DNA of 48,080 nucleotides from contig NZ_WIWC01000041.1 of NCBI RefSeq assembly GCF_009600315.1, positions 1-48,080 of the forward strand, read 5' to 3'. The notes under the pieces were generated by a model. That model did not search any database and had not been told where the DNA came from. It worked only from the letters and a program-made list of their open reading frames with translations. The stretch is from Pseudomonas helleri. GTDB lineage: Bacteria; Pseudomonadota; Gammaproteobacteria; Pseudomonadales; Pseudomonadaceae. The translations under genes and the position numbers were made by a program. The first letter of the stretch is position 1; every line of letters begins with the position of its first letter. This document shows, in pieces, positions 33,148-41,667 of this stretch.

Positions 33148-34571
33148 TATTGGGCCGCCAGGGTTGTCGCAGGGATATGCAGGCCCTGACCAATTTTCAA
33201 TTCATCGGTTTTCAAGTTGTTGGTGCTGCGCAATGCCGTCACTGGCACTTGGTAGCGCACAGCAATCATCGCCAGCGTTTCGCCGGGGCGGACGGTGTGC
33301 TCGCGGGCACCTTGGGCAATTTTTCCGGTGTCGCGCAGCCAGGCAATGTAAGTGCCCGGCGGCGGGTTTTGCTGGAAGAATTGACGCACGCCGCTGCTGA
33401 TCGAACGGGCCAGCGCTTGCTGATGGCTGCTGGAGGCCAGCTTGGAAGCTTCATTGGAGTTCGAGATAAAGCCGGTTTCAACGAGGATCGACGGGATGTC
33501 CGGCGACTTGAGCACCATAAACCCTGCCTGCTCAACACGCTGTTTGTGCAGCGGCGTGACCCGGCCAATGTTGCTCAGCACTTTTTGCCCGACGTTCAGG
33601 CTGGAGGTCAGCGAAGCGGTCATCGACAGGTCCAGCAACACGCCTGCCAGCATGCGGTCCTTGTCATCCAGACTGACGTTGCCCGCCCCGCCGATCAAGT
33701 CAGAACGGTTTTCACTGTCGGCCAGCCAACGCGCGGTTTCAGAGGTTGCACCCCGTTCAGACAAGGCAAACACCGACGCACCAAAAGCAGCCTTGGACGG
33801 CGCCGCATCGGCGTGGATTGAAACAAACAGGTCAGCGCCCTTCTTGCGGGCGATTTCGGTACGCCCACGCAACGGAATAAAGTAGTCGCCGGTACGGGTC
33901 AATTCGGCTTTAAAGCCCTTCATGCCGTTGACCTGACGCTGCAATTCTTTGGCAATGGCCAACACCACGTCTTTTTCGCGCTGACCGGCGGAGCCGGAAG
34001 CACCCGGGTCTTCGCCGCCGTGACCGGCATCAATGACCACCACCACGTTGCGCTTGCCGCTCGGAATAGACGGCAAGGCCACGCTCGGTTGAGTCGGGGT
34101 CACAGGCACCACCGGCACCTTCGCCACATTGGTGGCCGGCAAACTTGGCGTGAGGTCCGCGCCTTGATCGTACAGGTCGACCACCAGACGGTTGCCGTAT
34201 TGCGCATTAGGCGCCAGCACAAAGCTCTTGGGGGTGACGGCTTTTTTCAGGTCGATCACTACACGCAAATCGGTCGGGGTGCGCTGCGCCGAACGCATGC
34301 TGGTGATCGGCGTATTCGCAGTCTGCACATTCAAGGGGCCTGCCAGCGTCGCCCCATTGATATCAATCACCAGACGATCAGGGGCGGTCAGCGTGAAGAC
34401 GCTGTGCTGCACCGGGCCTGTGAGGTCAAATACCAGCCGTGTGTTGTCCGGGGCACGCCACAAACGCACGCTTTTTACTTGCGTCGCCGCCACCGCATTC
34501 ACGGCCATGACACTCAGCAACAGACCCACGACACTCACTAACGCGCGAAAGCGCATACCTAACCCCGTCAT
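33147..34571 (-). CDS. amiB: N-acetylmuramoyl-L-alanine amidase AmiB
   Basis: AmiB is a periplasmic zinc amidase that splits septal peptidoglycan for daughter-cell separation. The start used is the ATG at 34571 overlapping the tsaE stop (TAATG), giving 474 residues; an ATG at 34556 is an alternative. A signal peptide (about 1-30, ending AVAA) is followed by an AMIN domain (about 32-130). The Amidase_3 domain carries VVIDAGHGGEDPGASG and SIHADA with the zinc ligands. A C-terminal LysM domain (HTVRPGETLAMIAVRYQVPV) binds glycan. EnvC/NlpD-type activators are expected elsewhere. Confidence 0.95.
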   Translation of the reverse strand: MTGLGMRFRALVSVVGLLLSVMAVNAVAATQVKSVRLWRAPDNTRLVFDLTGPVQHSVFTLTAPDRLVIDINGATLAGPLNVQTANTPITSMRSAQRTPTDLRVVIDLKKAVTPKSFVLAPNAQYGNRLVVDLYDQGADLTPSLPATNVAKVPVVPVTPTQPSVALPSIPSGKRNVVVVIDAGHGGEDPGASGSAGQREKDVVLAIAKELQRQVNGMKGFKAELTRTGDYFIPLRGRTEIARKKGADLFVSIHADAAPSKAAFGASVFALSERGATSETARWLADSENRSDLIGGAGNVSLDDKDRMLAGVLLDLSMTASLTSSLNVGQKVLSNIGRVTPLHKQRVEQAGFMVLKSPDIPSILVETGFISNSNEASKLASSSHQQALARSISSGVRQFFQQNPPPGTYIAWLRDTGKIAQGAREHTVRPGETLAMIAVRYQVPVTALRSTNNLKTDELKIGQGLHIPATTLAAQ

Positions 34572-35041
34572 TAATTGTTTTCCGATGCCAATTTGGCACA
34601 CCAGGATTCACCGCGTGAACCGTGGGGCGTCAGCGTCAGCTCCCGCCCGGTGTTATGCGGCCTAATGGTAATGGTCAGGTCCGGCTTTGGCAAAAAGCCT
34701 GCACCTTTTTCGGGCCACTCAATCAAGCATAGAGCGTCATCGTCGAAGTAATCGCGAATGCCCAGATATTCCAGCTCCTCGGGATCGACAAGACGATACA
34801 GGTCGAAGTGAAACGCTCGTACGTCGCCGATCTCGTAGGGTTCAACCAGTGTAAATGTCGGACTCTTAACCGCGCCTGTATGGCCCAAGCCCCGAATCAG
34901 ACCACGAGACAGCGTGGTTTTGCCCATACCCAGATTGCCATCAAGAAAGATCAGGCCGTGACCTTGAGTGACCTTTGCCAGGCGCGCGCCAAAAGCGGTC
35001 ATTGCCTCTTCATCGGCCAGTTGCAGTGTTATTTCTTGCAC
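34571..35041 (-). CDS. tsaE: tRNA threonylcarbamoyladenosine ATPase TsaE
   Basis: TsaE is the small ATPase that resets the TsaB-TsaD complex in making t6A37 of ANN-reading tRNAs. The 156-residue protein has Walker A GNLGMGKTTLSRG (about 35-47), switch region KSPTFTLVEPYE and the HFDLYRL and LIEWPEKG motifs. It begins inside the nnrD end (13-base overlap) and overlaps the amiB start, so the three are coupled. Confidence 0.95.
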   Translation of the reverse strand: MQEITLQLADEEAMTAFGARLAKVTQGHGLIFLDGNLGMGKTTLSRGLIRGLGHTGAVKSPTFTLVEPYEIGDVRAFHFDLYRLVDPEELEYLGIRDYFDDDALCLIEWPEKGAGFLPKPDLTITIRPHNTGRELTLTPHGSRGESWCAKLASENN

Positions 35042-35889
35042 GGTGCATGTTCCTCCAACAACTGACGAATGGCTGGAATCAAATCACTGGCCGCCAGCCC
35101 ACGGCCCAATTGTCCTTGCTGCTCGCCTGCACGGGCATGCAGCCACACGGCCAGACAAGCCGCTTCATAAGCATTCATGCCTTGCGCCAGGAGTGCGCCT
35201 ACCACGCCGGCCAACACATCACCCAGCCCCGCGGTGGCCATTGCCGGATGGCCGTGATTGCACTGAGCCAACTCGCCTTGCAGTCCCGCAATCAATGTAC
35301 CTGCCCCTTTAAGGACGCAGACCACTGAGTATTTTTTAACCAGCGCTCTGGCCGCCGCAGGGCGATCCGCTTGCACCTGCTGCGTACTGATGCCCAGTAA
35401 ACGCGCAGCTTCGCCGGGGTGCGGGGTCAATACGGAGCCTTGCGCCAACGCCAGGTCGGTGTTGGACAACAGATTCAAGGCATCGGCATCCCACACCTGC
35501 GGCATTTTTGCCTGAGCGACGGCCGACAACAGGCTACGCCCCCACGGCGCCTGACCCAAACCCGGGCCAACCACCACTACCGAGGCTTGCGCCAGTAGGC
35601 CCATCAGCTGATTGGCCGACTGCACGCCCACGGCCATCACTTCCGGCAAGCGGGTCAGGGCGGCGGGTACGTGTTCAGGCCGGGTTGCCAGCGACACCAG
35701 ACCCGCGCCACAGCGTAGTGCAGCTTGGGCACTCAAGGTAATCGAGCCACCAAAACCGCGGTCCCCGCCGATCAATAGCACATGGCCGAACTGGCCTTTA
35801 TGGGCATTCGACGCACGCGCAGGCAGGTGCGCCAGCGCGCTGGCATTGAGCACGCGCGGCTCAGGAAAAAGGTGTTTGGTCTGTGGCAT
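35029..35889 (-). CDS. nnrD: ADP/ATP-dependent NAD(P)H-hydrate dehydratase
   Basis: NnrD repairs damaged NAD(P)H by dehydrating the S-hydrate. The 286-residue protein has a ribokinase-like fold with KGQFGHVLLIGGDRGFGGS, PHPGEAARLLG, VLKGAGTLI and the ATGGLGDVLAG-like loop (here ATAGLGDVLAG, containing the catalytic Asp). The N-terminal YjeF/NnrE epimerase domain found in the fused protein of many bacteria, including P. aeruginosa, is not present. The gene is first in the minus-strand run and divergent from queG. Confidence 0.92.
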   Translation of the reverse strand: MPQTKHLFPEPRVLNASALAHLPARASNAHKGQFGHVLLIGGDRGFGGSITLSAQAALRCGAGLVSLATRPEHVPAALTRLPEVMAVGVQSANQLMGLLAQASVVVVGPGLGQAPWGRSLLSAVAQAKMPQVWDADALNLLSNTDLALAQGSVLTPHPGEAARLLGISTQQVQADRPAAARALVKKYSVVCVLKGAGTLIAGLQGELAQCNHGHPAMATAGLGDVLAGVVGALLAQGMNAYEAACLAVWLHARAGEQQGQLGRGLAASDLIPAIRQLLEEHAPCKK

Positions 35890-35916
35890 ACGTGTCGGGC
35901 TCCGATGTCTGGCAGA

Positions 35917-35922
35917 ATTATA
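35917..35922 (-). promoter_or_regulatory. Candidate -10 element of the nnrD operon
   Basis: A perfect TATAAT on the minus strand lies 27 bases upstream of the nnrD ATG. No good -35 hexamer is seen at 16-18 bases. Confidence 0.4.
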
Positions 35923-35951
35923 CGCATCTCAGCTCCGGTTTCTCTTGCCTC

Positions 35952-37055
35952 ATGCCTGCTATTACTGCCGACCTCCCCGCTCTCGCTCAGTCCATCAAGG
36001 AATGGGGCCGCGAGCTGGGCTTTCAACAAGTCGCCATTGCCGGCCTCGATCTGGGCGAACACGAGCAGCACCTCGAACGCTGGTTGGCCGCCGGCTATCA
36101 CGGCGACATGGACTATATGGCCGCCCACGGCAGCAAACGTTCACACCCCGACGAATTGGTGCCCGGCACCTTGCGGGTGATTTCCTTGCGCATGGACTAC
36201 CTGCCCGGTGACACGCACATGGCGCAATTGCTGGCCCAGCCCGAGAAAGCTTACGTGTCTCGCTACGCGCTGGGGCGCGATTACCACAAGCTGATTCGCA
36301 AGCGCGTGCAGCACTTGGCTGATCGTATTCAAGCTCAGATCGGCCCGTTTGGCTTTCGCGCCTTTGTCGACAGCGCCCCGGTGCTGGAAAAAGCCATCGC
36401 ACAAAAAGCCGGGCTGGGCTGGATTGGCAAAAACACCTTGGTGCTCAATCGCAAGGCGGGTAGCTACTTCTTCTTGAGCGAACTGTTTGTCGACTTGCCG
36501 CTGCCGGTGGACGAGCCGCACGAAACCGAGCATTGCGGGCGTTGTACCGCTTGCCTGGATATTTGCCCCACCAATGCCTTTGTCGGGCCATACGTGCTGG
36601 ATGCGCGTAAGTGCATTTCGTACCTGACCATTGAGTTGAAAACTGCGATCCCGGAAGAGTTGCGCTCGATGATCGGCAACCGGGTGTTTGGGTGCGATGA
36701 CTGCCAGATTGTTTGCCCGTGGAACCGTTTTGCCCGCACGACAGCCGAAGGTGACTTCAAGCCCCGGCATAATCTGGACAACGCGGGCTTGGCCGAGCTG
36801 TTTATGTGGGATGAAGACACATTCTTGAGCAGCACCGAAGGCTCGCCATTGCGACGCGCGGGGTATGAGCGATGGTTACGTAACCTGGCGGTGGGACTGG
36901 GCAATGCGCCCTCGACCATTCCCGTGCTCGAAGCGCTGAAAGCACGGCGTGACTACCCGTCGGAGTTGGTGCAGGAGCATGTGGCGTGGGCGCTTGCGCA
37001 GCATGAAAAGCGCTTGCCCTCACCCCAACCCTCTCCCGGAGGGAGAGGGAGCTAA
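35952..37055 (+). CDS. queG: Epoxyqueuosine reductase QueG
   Basis: QueG reduces epoxyqueuosine to queuosine in tRNA, using cobalamin and two 4Fe-4S clusters. The ATG at 35952 (MPAITADLPALAQ) gives 367 residues. The cluster cysteines are in HCGRCTACLDICP (195, 198, 201, 205), RKCISY (221) and GCDDCQIVCPWN (248, 251, 255). The catalytic Asp region lies in AFVDSAPVLEKA. The last 14 codons (LPSPQPSPGGRGS) are read from a REP repeat, which also supplies the stop, so the C-terminus is repeat-derived. It is divergent from nnrD across 62 bases. Confidence 0.94.
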   Translation: MPAITADLPALAQSIKEWGRELGFQQVAIAGLDLGEHEQHLERWLAAGYHGDMDYMAAHGSKRSHPDELVPGTLRVISLRMDYLPGDTHMAQLLAQPEKAYVSRYALGRDYHKLIRKRVQHLADRIQAQIGPFGFRAFVDSAPVLEKAIAQKAGLGWIGKNTLVLNRKAGSYFFLSELFVDLPLPVDEPHETEHCGRCTACLDICPTNAFVGPYVLDARKCISYLTIELKTAIPEELRSMIGNRVFGCDDCQIVCPWNRFARTTAEGDFKPRHNLDNAGLAELFMWDEDTFLSSTEGSPLRRAGYERWLRNLAVGLGNAPSTIPVLEALKARRDYPSELVQEHVAWALAQHEKRLPSPQPSPGGRGS

Positions 37056-37125
37056 TCTTCGGGGATTTTGCATCCGCATGCGGTCAGTCCCCTCTCCCTC
37101 TGGGAGAGGGCTAGGGTGAGGGTGC
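37017..37125. repeat. REP-type inverted pair overlapping the queG 3' end
   Basis: Copies in opposite orientation (CCCTCACCCCAACCCTCTCC, and the far end GGGCTAGGGTGAGGG) are separated by about 40 bases. The first 39 bases lie inside queG; the far end is seven bases from the stop of the convergent membrane-protein gene. Confidence 0.8.
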
Positions 37126-37131
37126 TTTTAA

Positions 37132-37743
37132 CTAATGCTCGTCGTTATAAACGAACTTGGGCATTTCCCAGTTAAAGCGAATCGCCAGCAAGCGCAGCAG
37201 CAACCCGCCGAACAAGGTGACAAGAATCGCCTGATCCTCGGGCATCCCGAAGAACGTACACAGCAGGAAACACCACGCCGCTGCAAACGATACGCTGGCA
37301 TAGAGTTCACGGCGGAAGATCAGTGGAATGTCGTTGCAGAAAATATCCCGCAAGATACCGCCGAACACGCCGGTGATCACACCACTGACCGATGCCACCA
37401 GCATGCCCTGCCCCATTTCCAGGGCGGTCATGCAACCGATCAGAGTGAAGGCCACCAGCCCTAGCGCATCCAGCACCAGAAACAGCGAACGCAGATGGCG
37501 CATCAAGGGTGCGATAAAGATCGTGACCAGGGCCGCAACGGTGGTGAGCACCAGGTACTCGGGATGTTTGACCCAGGTGAGCGGATAATGCCCCAGCAAC
37601 ATGTCACGTACCGAACCGCCGCCCAGTGCAGTGACGCAAGCGATCAGCACCACTCCGAACCAATCCATCCCGCGCCGTCCGGCAGACAGCGCGCCGGTCA
37701 TGGCTTCAGCTGTAATGGCGACTAAATAAAGCATCAGCAACAT
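37132..37743 (-). CDS. TRIC-type (UPF0126, YadS/YicG) membrane protein
   Basis: This 203-residue protein has about seven membrane segments and an internal duplication. Each half carries the glycine-rich motif that bends the helix in trimeric cation channels: VTALGGGSVRDMLLG near 37-51 and VTGVFGGILRDIFCND near 123-138. Prokaryotic TRIC homologues form trimeric cation channels. The substrate in bacteria is not settled, and some related genes have been linked to glycine uptake. It stands alone between two REP-flanked or empty gaps. Confidence 0.88.
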   Translation of the reverse strand: MLLMLYLVAITAEAMTGALSAGRRGMDWFGVVLIACVTALGGGSVRDMLLGHYPLTWVKHPEYLVLTTVAALVTIFIAPLMRHLRSLFLVLDALGLVAFTLIGCMTALEMGQGMLVASVSGVITGVFGGILRDIFCNDIPLIFRRELYASVSFAAAWCFLLCTFFGMPEDQAILVTLFGGLLLRLLAIRFNWEMPKFVYNDEH

Positions 37744-37907
37744 GTCGGCGATCCTTGCGATAAGGCGCGCAGTCTACTCATTTGGCACATGCACCAACAG
37801 AGGGCAGCAGCGTGCTGACACATTGCCTGGCAATTGCCGCGGGCGACGTCCGATTGTGAAGCGATCGCCCAGCCTGAGCACCGACACGGCTACGTATCAG
37901 CCCACTC

Positions 37908-38450
37908 TCAGAACTTGATGAAGTGTTTGCGATAATGCTGCAACTCGGCAATCGACTCGCGAATATCGTCCAGCGCCAAATGCGTGCCTTTTTTAACCAG
38001 ACTGTCGCGCACTTCCGGAGCCCAGCGCGCCACCAGCTCTTTGAGCGTGGAGACATCGAGGTTGCGGTAATGAAAGTAGCGTTCAAGGTCTTTCATGTAG
38101 GTGTACAAAAAGCGCCGATCCTGGCAAATGCTGTTGCCACAGATCGGCGATTTGCCTTTGGGCACCCATTGCTCAAGGAAGGCGATGGTCTGTGCCTCGG
38201 CCTCAGCCATGGTCGTGGTGCTGTCCTTAACCCGCTGGGTCAGACCGCTACCGCCGTGGGTACGGGTGTTCCACTCGTCCATGCGCGCCAGCACTTCATC
38301 GCTGTGATGGATGGCAATGACCGGGCCTTCGGCCAATGTGTTGAGGTTGCTGTCGGTGACGATGGTGGCCATTTCAATAATGACGTCGTTGTCAGGATCC
38401 AGACCGGTCATTTCCAGGTCGATCCAAATCAGGTTCTGCGCGTTTTGCAT
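37908..38450 (-). CDS. orn: Oligoribonuclease
   Basis: Orn is the essential 3'-5' exonuclease for di- to short oligonucleotides and, in pseudomonads, for pGpG from cyclic-di-GMP breakdown. The 180 residues have the DEDDh signature: IDLEMTGLD with Asp11 and Glu13, NSICQDRRFL with the third acidic residue, and HLALDDIRESI with the catalytic His and the last Asp. The start is MQNAQNLIW with AGGCC-type spacing. It is divergent from rsgA across 106 bases. The 164 bases downstream hold only a weak GGGCGA/TCGCCC hairpin. Confidence 0.97.
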   Translation of the reverse strand: MQNAQNLIWIDLEMTGLDPDNDVIIEMATIVTDSNLNTLAEGPVIAIHHSDEVLARMDEWNTRTHGGSGLTQRVKDSTTTMAEAEAQTIAFLEQWVPKGKSPICGNSICQDRRFLYTYMKDLERYFHYRNLDVSTLKELVARWAPEVRDSLVKKGTHLALDDIRESIAELQHYRKHFIKF

Positions 38451-38556
38451 AATGGCCTCCAGTGCTTAGCCCAGCAGTTTAGCTTAGGCAGGTTGCCCAC
38501 GTGCTAAACTCGCCAGCGTTTCACCCTCCTTATCGTTTTATCAACACGGAACACCC

Positions 38557-39588
38557 ATGGCCAAACGCCAGCTCAACCGTCGCCAAAACTGGCGCATCGA
38601 AAAGATCCAGGGCGAGCGCGCTGCCCGCGCCGCCAAACGTGAATCCAGTGCCGTCGAAGCGCTTGAAGGCGGCGATTTAGGCGCCGAACAGCTAGGCCTG
38701 GTGATCGCGCACTTTGGTGTGCAGGTCGAAGTCGAAGCCCAGGAAGGTGAGCTTAAAGGTCAGATGTTCCGGTGCCATTTGCGCGCCAACCTGCCCGCAC
38801 TGGTCACTGGCGACACGGTCGTATGGCGCGCCGGCAATCAGGGCATCGGCGTTATCGTCGCCCAACTGCCGCGTAAAACTGAACTGTGCCGCCCAGACAG
38901 CCGTGGCCAGCTCAAGCCGGTCGCCGCCAACGTCGACATGATCGTGATTGTGTTTGCGCCCATGCCCGAGCCGCACGCCAACCTGATTGACCGCTATCTG
39001 GTAGCGGCTGAGCACGCCGGGATTCGTCCCTTGCTGCTGCTCAACAAGGCTGACTTGATTGACGAGCAAAACGCCCCGGCGCTGAACGCGTTGCTGGGTG
39101 TGTATCGTCAGCTGGGTTATCCGGTGCTGGAAGTATCGGCGCATCACGGTGACGGCATGCAACAGTTGCAGGCGCAACTGGACGGCCATATCAGCGTGTT
39201 TGTGGGTCAGTCGGGCGTGGGTAAATCGTCGTTGGTCAACAGCTTGCTGCCCGAGGTCAATCTGCGGGTGGGGCCGTTGTCCGAAATCTCGGGCCAAGGC
39301 ACGCACACCACCACCACTGCGCGGTTGTTCCACTTTCCAGGCGGCGGCGATCTGATCGACTCTCCGGGTATTCGCGAATTTGGTCTGGGCCATGTCAGCC
39401 GGGCCGATGTTGAAGCGGGCTTTATTGAGTTCAACGACTTGATTGGTCGCTGCCGCTTCCGCGACTGCAAGCACGACCGCGAGCCGGGCTGCGCCTTACT
39501 GATGGCGCTGGAAGATGGCCGCGTGCAGCAACAACGCATGAACAGCTACCGTTCGATTATTGCCAGCTTGCCTGAGTCGAGTTACTAA
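38557..39588 (+). CDS. rsgA: Small-subunit biogenesis GTPase RsgA
   Basis: RsgA checks the decoding centre in late 30S maturation and releases RbfA. The 343-residue protein has a basic N-terminal extension (MAKRQLNRRQNWR), an OB domain (about 45-110), a circularly permuted GTPase domain in which NKAD (G4) precedes GQSGVGKSS (217-225, G1) and DSPGIREF (G3), and a zinc knuckle (CRFRDCKHDREPGC). ACACGGAAC precedes the ATG as a weak ribosome site. Orn and rsgA are neighbours in most pseudomonads. Confidence 0.96.
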   Translation: MAKRQLNRRQNWRIEKIQGERAARAAKRESSAVEALEGGDLGAEQLGLVIAHFGVQVEVEAQEGELKGQMFRCHLRANLPALVTGDTVVWRAGNQGIGVIVAQLPRKTELCRPDSRGQLKPVAANVDMIVIVFAPMPEPHANLIDRYLVAAEHAGIRPLLLLNKADLIDEQNAPALNALLGVYRQLGYPVLEVSAHHGDGMQQLQAQLDGHISVFVGQSGVGKSSLVNSLLPEVNLRVGPLSEISGQGTHTTTTARLFHFPGGGDLIDSPGIREFGLGHVSRADVEAGFIEFNDLIGRCRFRDCKHDREPGCALLMALEDGRVQQQRMNSYRSIIASLPESSY

Positions 39589-39597
39589 ACGGCCAAA

Positions 39598-39635
39598 GCC
39601 CCTCACCCTAACCCTCTCCCAAAGGGAGAGGGGAC
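39598..39635. repeat. Single REP copy, CCTCACCC family
   Basis: CCCTCACCCTAACCCTCTCC followed by CAAAGGGAGAGGGG is an intact single copy between the convergent rsgA and motB genes. It shows the sequence that the left and right window IS ends interrupt. Confidence 0.8.
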
Positions 39636-39650
39636 TGAACGCGTTTGGAT

Positions 39651-40649
39651 TCAGTGTGAGGGCAGCGCCGGGTCATCAAACAGATTCAGCTTCTGGCGCT
39701 CTTCATGCATCGGCGGCGGCTGTTCACCCGGTGGCAAGGCGACCGGGTCAACCGGCGCTTTGGGCAGCGCCTCAGCCTTGACCGGCTCGGCCCCCTGGCC
39801 ACCTTCAATCGCTTGCTGGGCCCGTTTGTTCAGCACCACGATGTCGATACGACGGTTCACCGGGTTCGTCGGGTTGGCCTTGTCGAACGGCACCGATGAG
39901 GCATATCCCACCACCCTGGCGATCTGGCTTTCGGGATAACTGCCCGTGACCAGCGCACGACGGGCCGCATTGGCACGGTTTGCCGACAATTCCCAGTTCC
40001 CAAAATCACCGCTCCCCGAATACTGCGTGGCATCGGTGTGACCGCTAATGCTGACCTTGTTTGGAACCGCTTTGATGGTGTCTGCCATGGCCAGCAGAAT
40101 ATCTTCGACGTACTGCTTGAGCCGTGCACTGCCAACGTCAAACATCGGCCGGTTTTCAGCGTCCATGATCTGAATGCGCAAGCCATCCGGCGTGATTTCA
40201 AACAACAACTGGTCTTTGAATTTGCGTAACTGAGGGTTTTCTTCGACCTTGTTTTGCAATTCTTGCAGCAGCAGTTCGAGACGCTCTTTTTCCACTTGCT
40301 CCGCCACACTTTCGGCCTGATCAGGATCGATCTTCTCGTTGTTGATCGTGTCGGGCTGGGGTTGCAGTTTTTCTTCCGGGTTCAGCGTGTTATCCGGCGC
40401 CAAGGCGGGTGTACCGCCCAAATCGATGGTGTACGGCGAACCGCTTTCAGTGAAGCCGACCGGGTCTTTGAAGTAGCCGCTAATCGCAAGCTTTTGCGCC
40501 GGGGTGGCCGCAGACATCAGCCACAGCACCAGAAAGAACGCCATCATCGCCGTGGCAAAGTCGGCAAAGGCAATCTTCCAGGCGCCGCCGTGATGGCCAG
40601 CGGCAAAGCGCTTGACGCGCTTGATGATGATCGGCTGATTGTTTTCCAT
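39651..40649 (-). CDS. motB: Flagellar stator protein MotB
   Basis: MotB anchors the stator to peptidoglycan and provides the proton site. The 332-residue protein has a short basic cytoplasmic N-terminus, one membrane segment (about 27-47) with the proton-accepting Asp30 in FADFATAMMAFF, the plug helix region after it, and an OmpA-like peptidoglycan-binding domain (ISGHTDATQYSG, NWELSANRANAARR). The C-terminal tail is Pro-rich. It starts three bases after the motA stop. Confidence 0.96.
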   Translation of the reverse strand: MENNQPIIIKRVKRFAAGHHGGAWKIAFADFATAMMAFFLVLWLMSAATPAQKLAISGYFKDPVGFTESGSPYTIDLGGTPALAPDNTLNPEEKLQPQPDTINNEKIDPDQAESVAEQVEKERLELLLQELQNKVEENPQLRKFKDQLLFEITPDGLRIQIMDAENRPMFDVGSARLKQYVEDILLAMADTIKAVPNKVSISGHTDATQYSGSGDFGNWELSANRANAARRALVTGSYPESQIARVVGYASSVPFDKANPTNPVNRRIDIVVLNKRAQQAIEGGQGAEPVKAEALPKAPVDPVALPPGEQPPPMHEERQKLNLFDDPALPSH

Positions 40650-40652
40650 AAA

Positions 40653-41504
40653 TCAGCGACCGCGAACCACTTGCTCAAGCTCGGAAAAGCTTGGACGGTG
40701 CTTGGGGTACAGCACTTTGCGGCCAAACTCGACCGCCAGCGACGGCGGCATGCCCGAGGCAGAAGCGACCAGCGAAGCTTTGATGGCTTCGTACACGTTG
40801 ATTTCTTCTTTGGCATCGTGAGCCAGCGACGTGGCCAAAGGCCCGAAGAAACCATACGCGGCCAGAATACCGAAGAATGTACCCACCAAAGCAGCACCTA
40901 CGTGCTGGCCGATGGCAGTTTGATCGCCTTCACCCAGCGATGCCATCGTCACCACAATACCCAGAACGGCGGCCACGATACCGAAACCTGGCATGCCGTC
41001 GGCAATGCCGTTAACGGCGTGAGACGGGTGCTCCAGTTCTTCCTTGAGGTTGAACAATTCCATGTCGAACAAGCCTTCCAGCTCGTGGGGCGCCATGTTG
41101 CCCGAGGACATGATGCGCAGGTAATCGCAAATAAACGCGGTCATGCGCTCATCTTTAAGAATGGTCGGGTATTTGGCGAATATCGGGCTGGCGGCTGCGT
41201 CTTCGATGTCAGCCTCAATAGCCATCATGCCTTCGCGGCGGCTTTTATTGAGAATCTCGTAAACCAGGCCCAGCACTTCAAGGTAGAACGCGTGGGAGAA
41301 CCGCGAACCGAACATGCCCAGCGATTTTTTCAGCACGTGTAGGGTCATGTAGCCCGGATTGGCCTGCAAGAACGCACCCAGCGCAGCGCCGCCAATGATC
41401 AAGACCTCAAAAGGCTGAATCAGCGCCGCGATCTTGCCGTGGGAGAGCACGTAGCCGCCGAGTACACTCGCGATCACGACGATAATGCCGATAATTTTAG
41501 CCAT
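40653..41504 (-). CDS. motA: Flagellar stator protein MotA
   Basis: MotA forms the pentamer that pushes on FliG as protons pass. The 283-residue protein has four membrane segments (about 4-22, 30-50, 165-190 and 200-220). A cytoplasmic loop carries the charged residues that contact the rotor (around SRRE and KDERMTAF). The NGIADGMPGFGIVAAVLGIV region contains the conserved Pro of the third segment. It is the first gene of the motAB operon, preceded by a FliA-type promoter. Confidence 0.96.
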   Translation of the reverse strand: MAKIIGIIVVIASVLGGYVLSHGKIAALIQPFEVLIIGGAALGAFLQANPGYMTLHVLKKSLGMFGSRFSHAFYLEVLGLVYEILNKSRREGMMAIEADIEDAAASPIFAKYPTILKDERMTAFICDYLRIMSSGNMAPHELEGLFDMELFNLKEELEHPSHAVNGIADGMPGFGIVAAVLGIVVTMASLGEGDQTAIGQHVGAALVGTFFGILAAYGFFGPLATSLAHDAKEEINVYEAIKASLVASASGMPPSLAVEFGRKVLYPKHRPSFSELEQVVRGR

Positions 41505-41570
41505 AAATATAAAAGTACTTATTCAGTCGGGTTCGGGGTGATTGCAGCGTCACTAAAACTCTTCTTCTCC

Positions 41571-41597
41571 CTATCGGCAAATCTGCGCCAGACTGTA
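41571..41597 (-). promoter_or_regulatory. FliA (sigma28) promoter of motAB
   Basis: On the minus strand TACA (41597-41594), 15 bases and GCCGATAG (41578-41571) match the sigma28 consensus TAAA-N15-GCCGATAA at 10 of 12 positions. It lies 67 bases before the motA start. Confidence 0.75.
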
Positions 41598-41667
41598 ACG
41601 CGTAAAAGCGAAAAACATTCAGCCCAGTCCGGGCGTGCCCTCCCTTTATGATGATCGCGCTCCTTTT

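Noticed and set aside
31978..33189. A 403-codon frame antisense to mutL
   Set aside because: It overlaps the conserved ATPase region of MutL and reads as compositional shadow.
39560..39781. A frame reading PLTLTLSQRERG... after rsgA
   Set aside because: It is translation of a REP repeat running into antisense motB, with no ribosome site.
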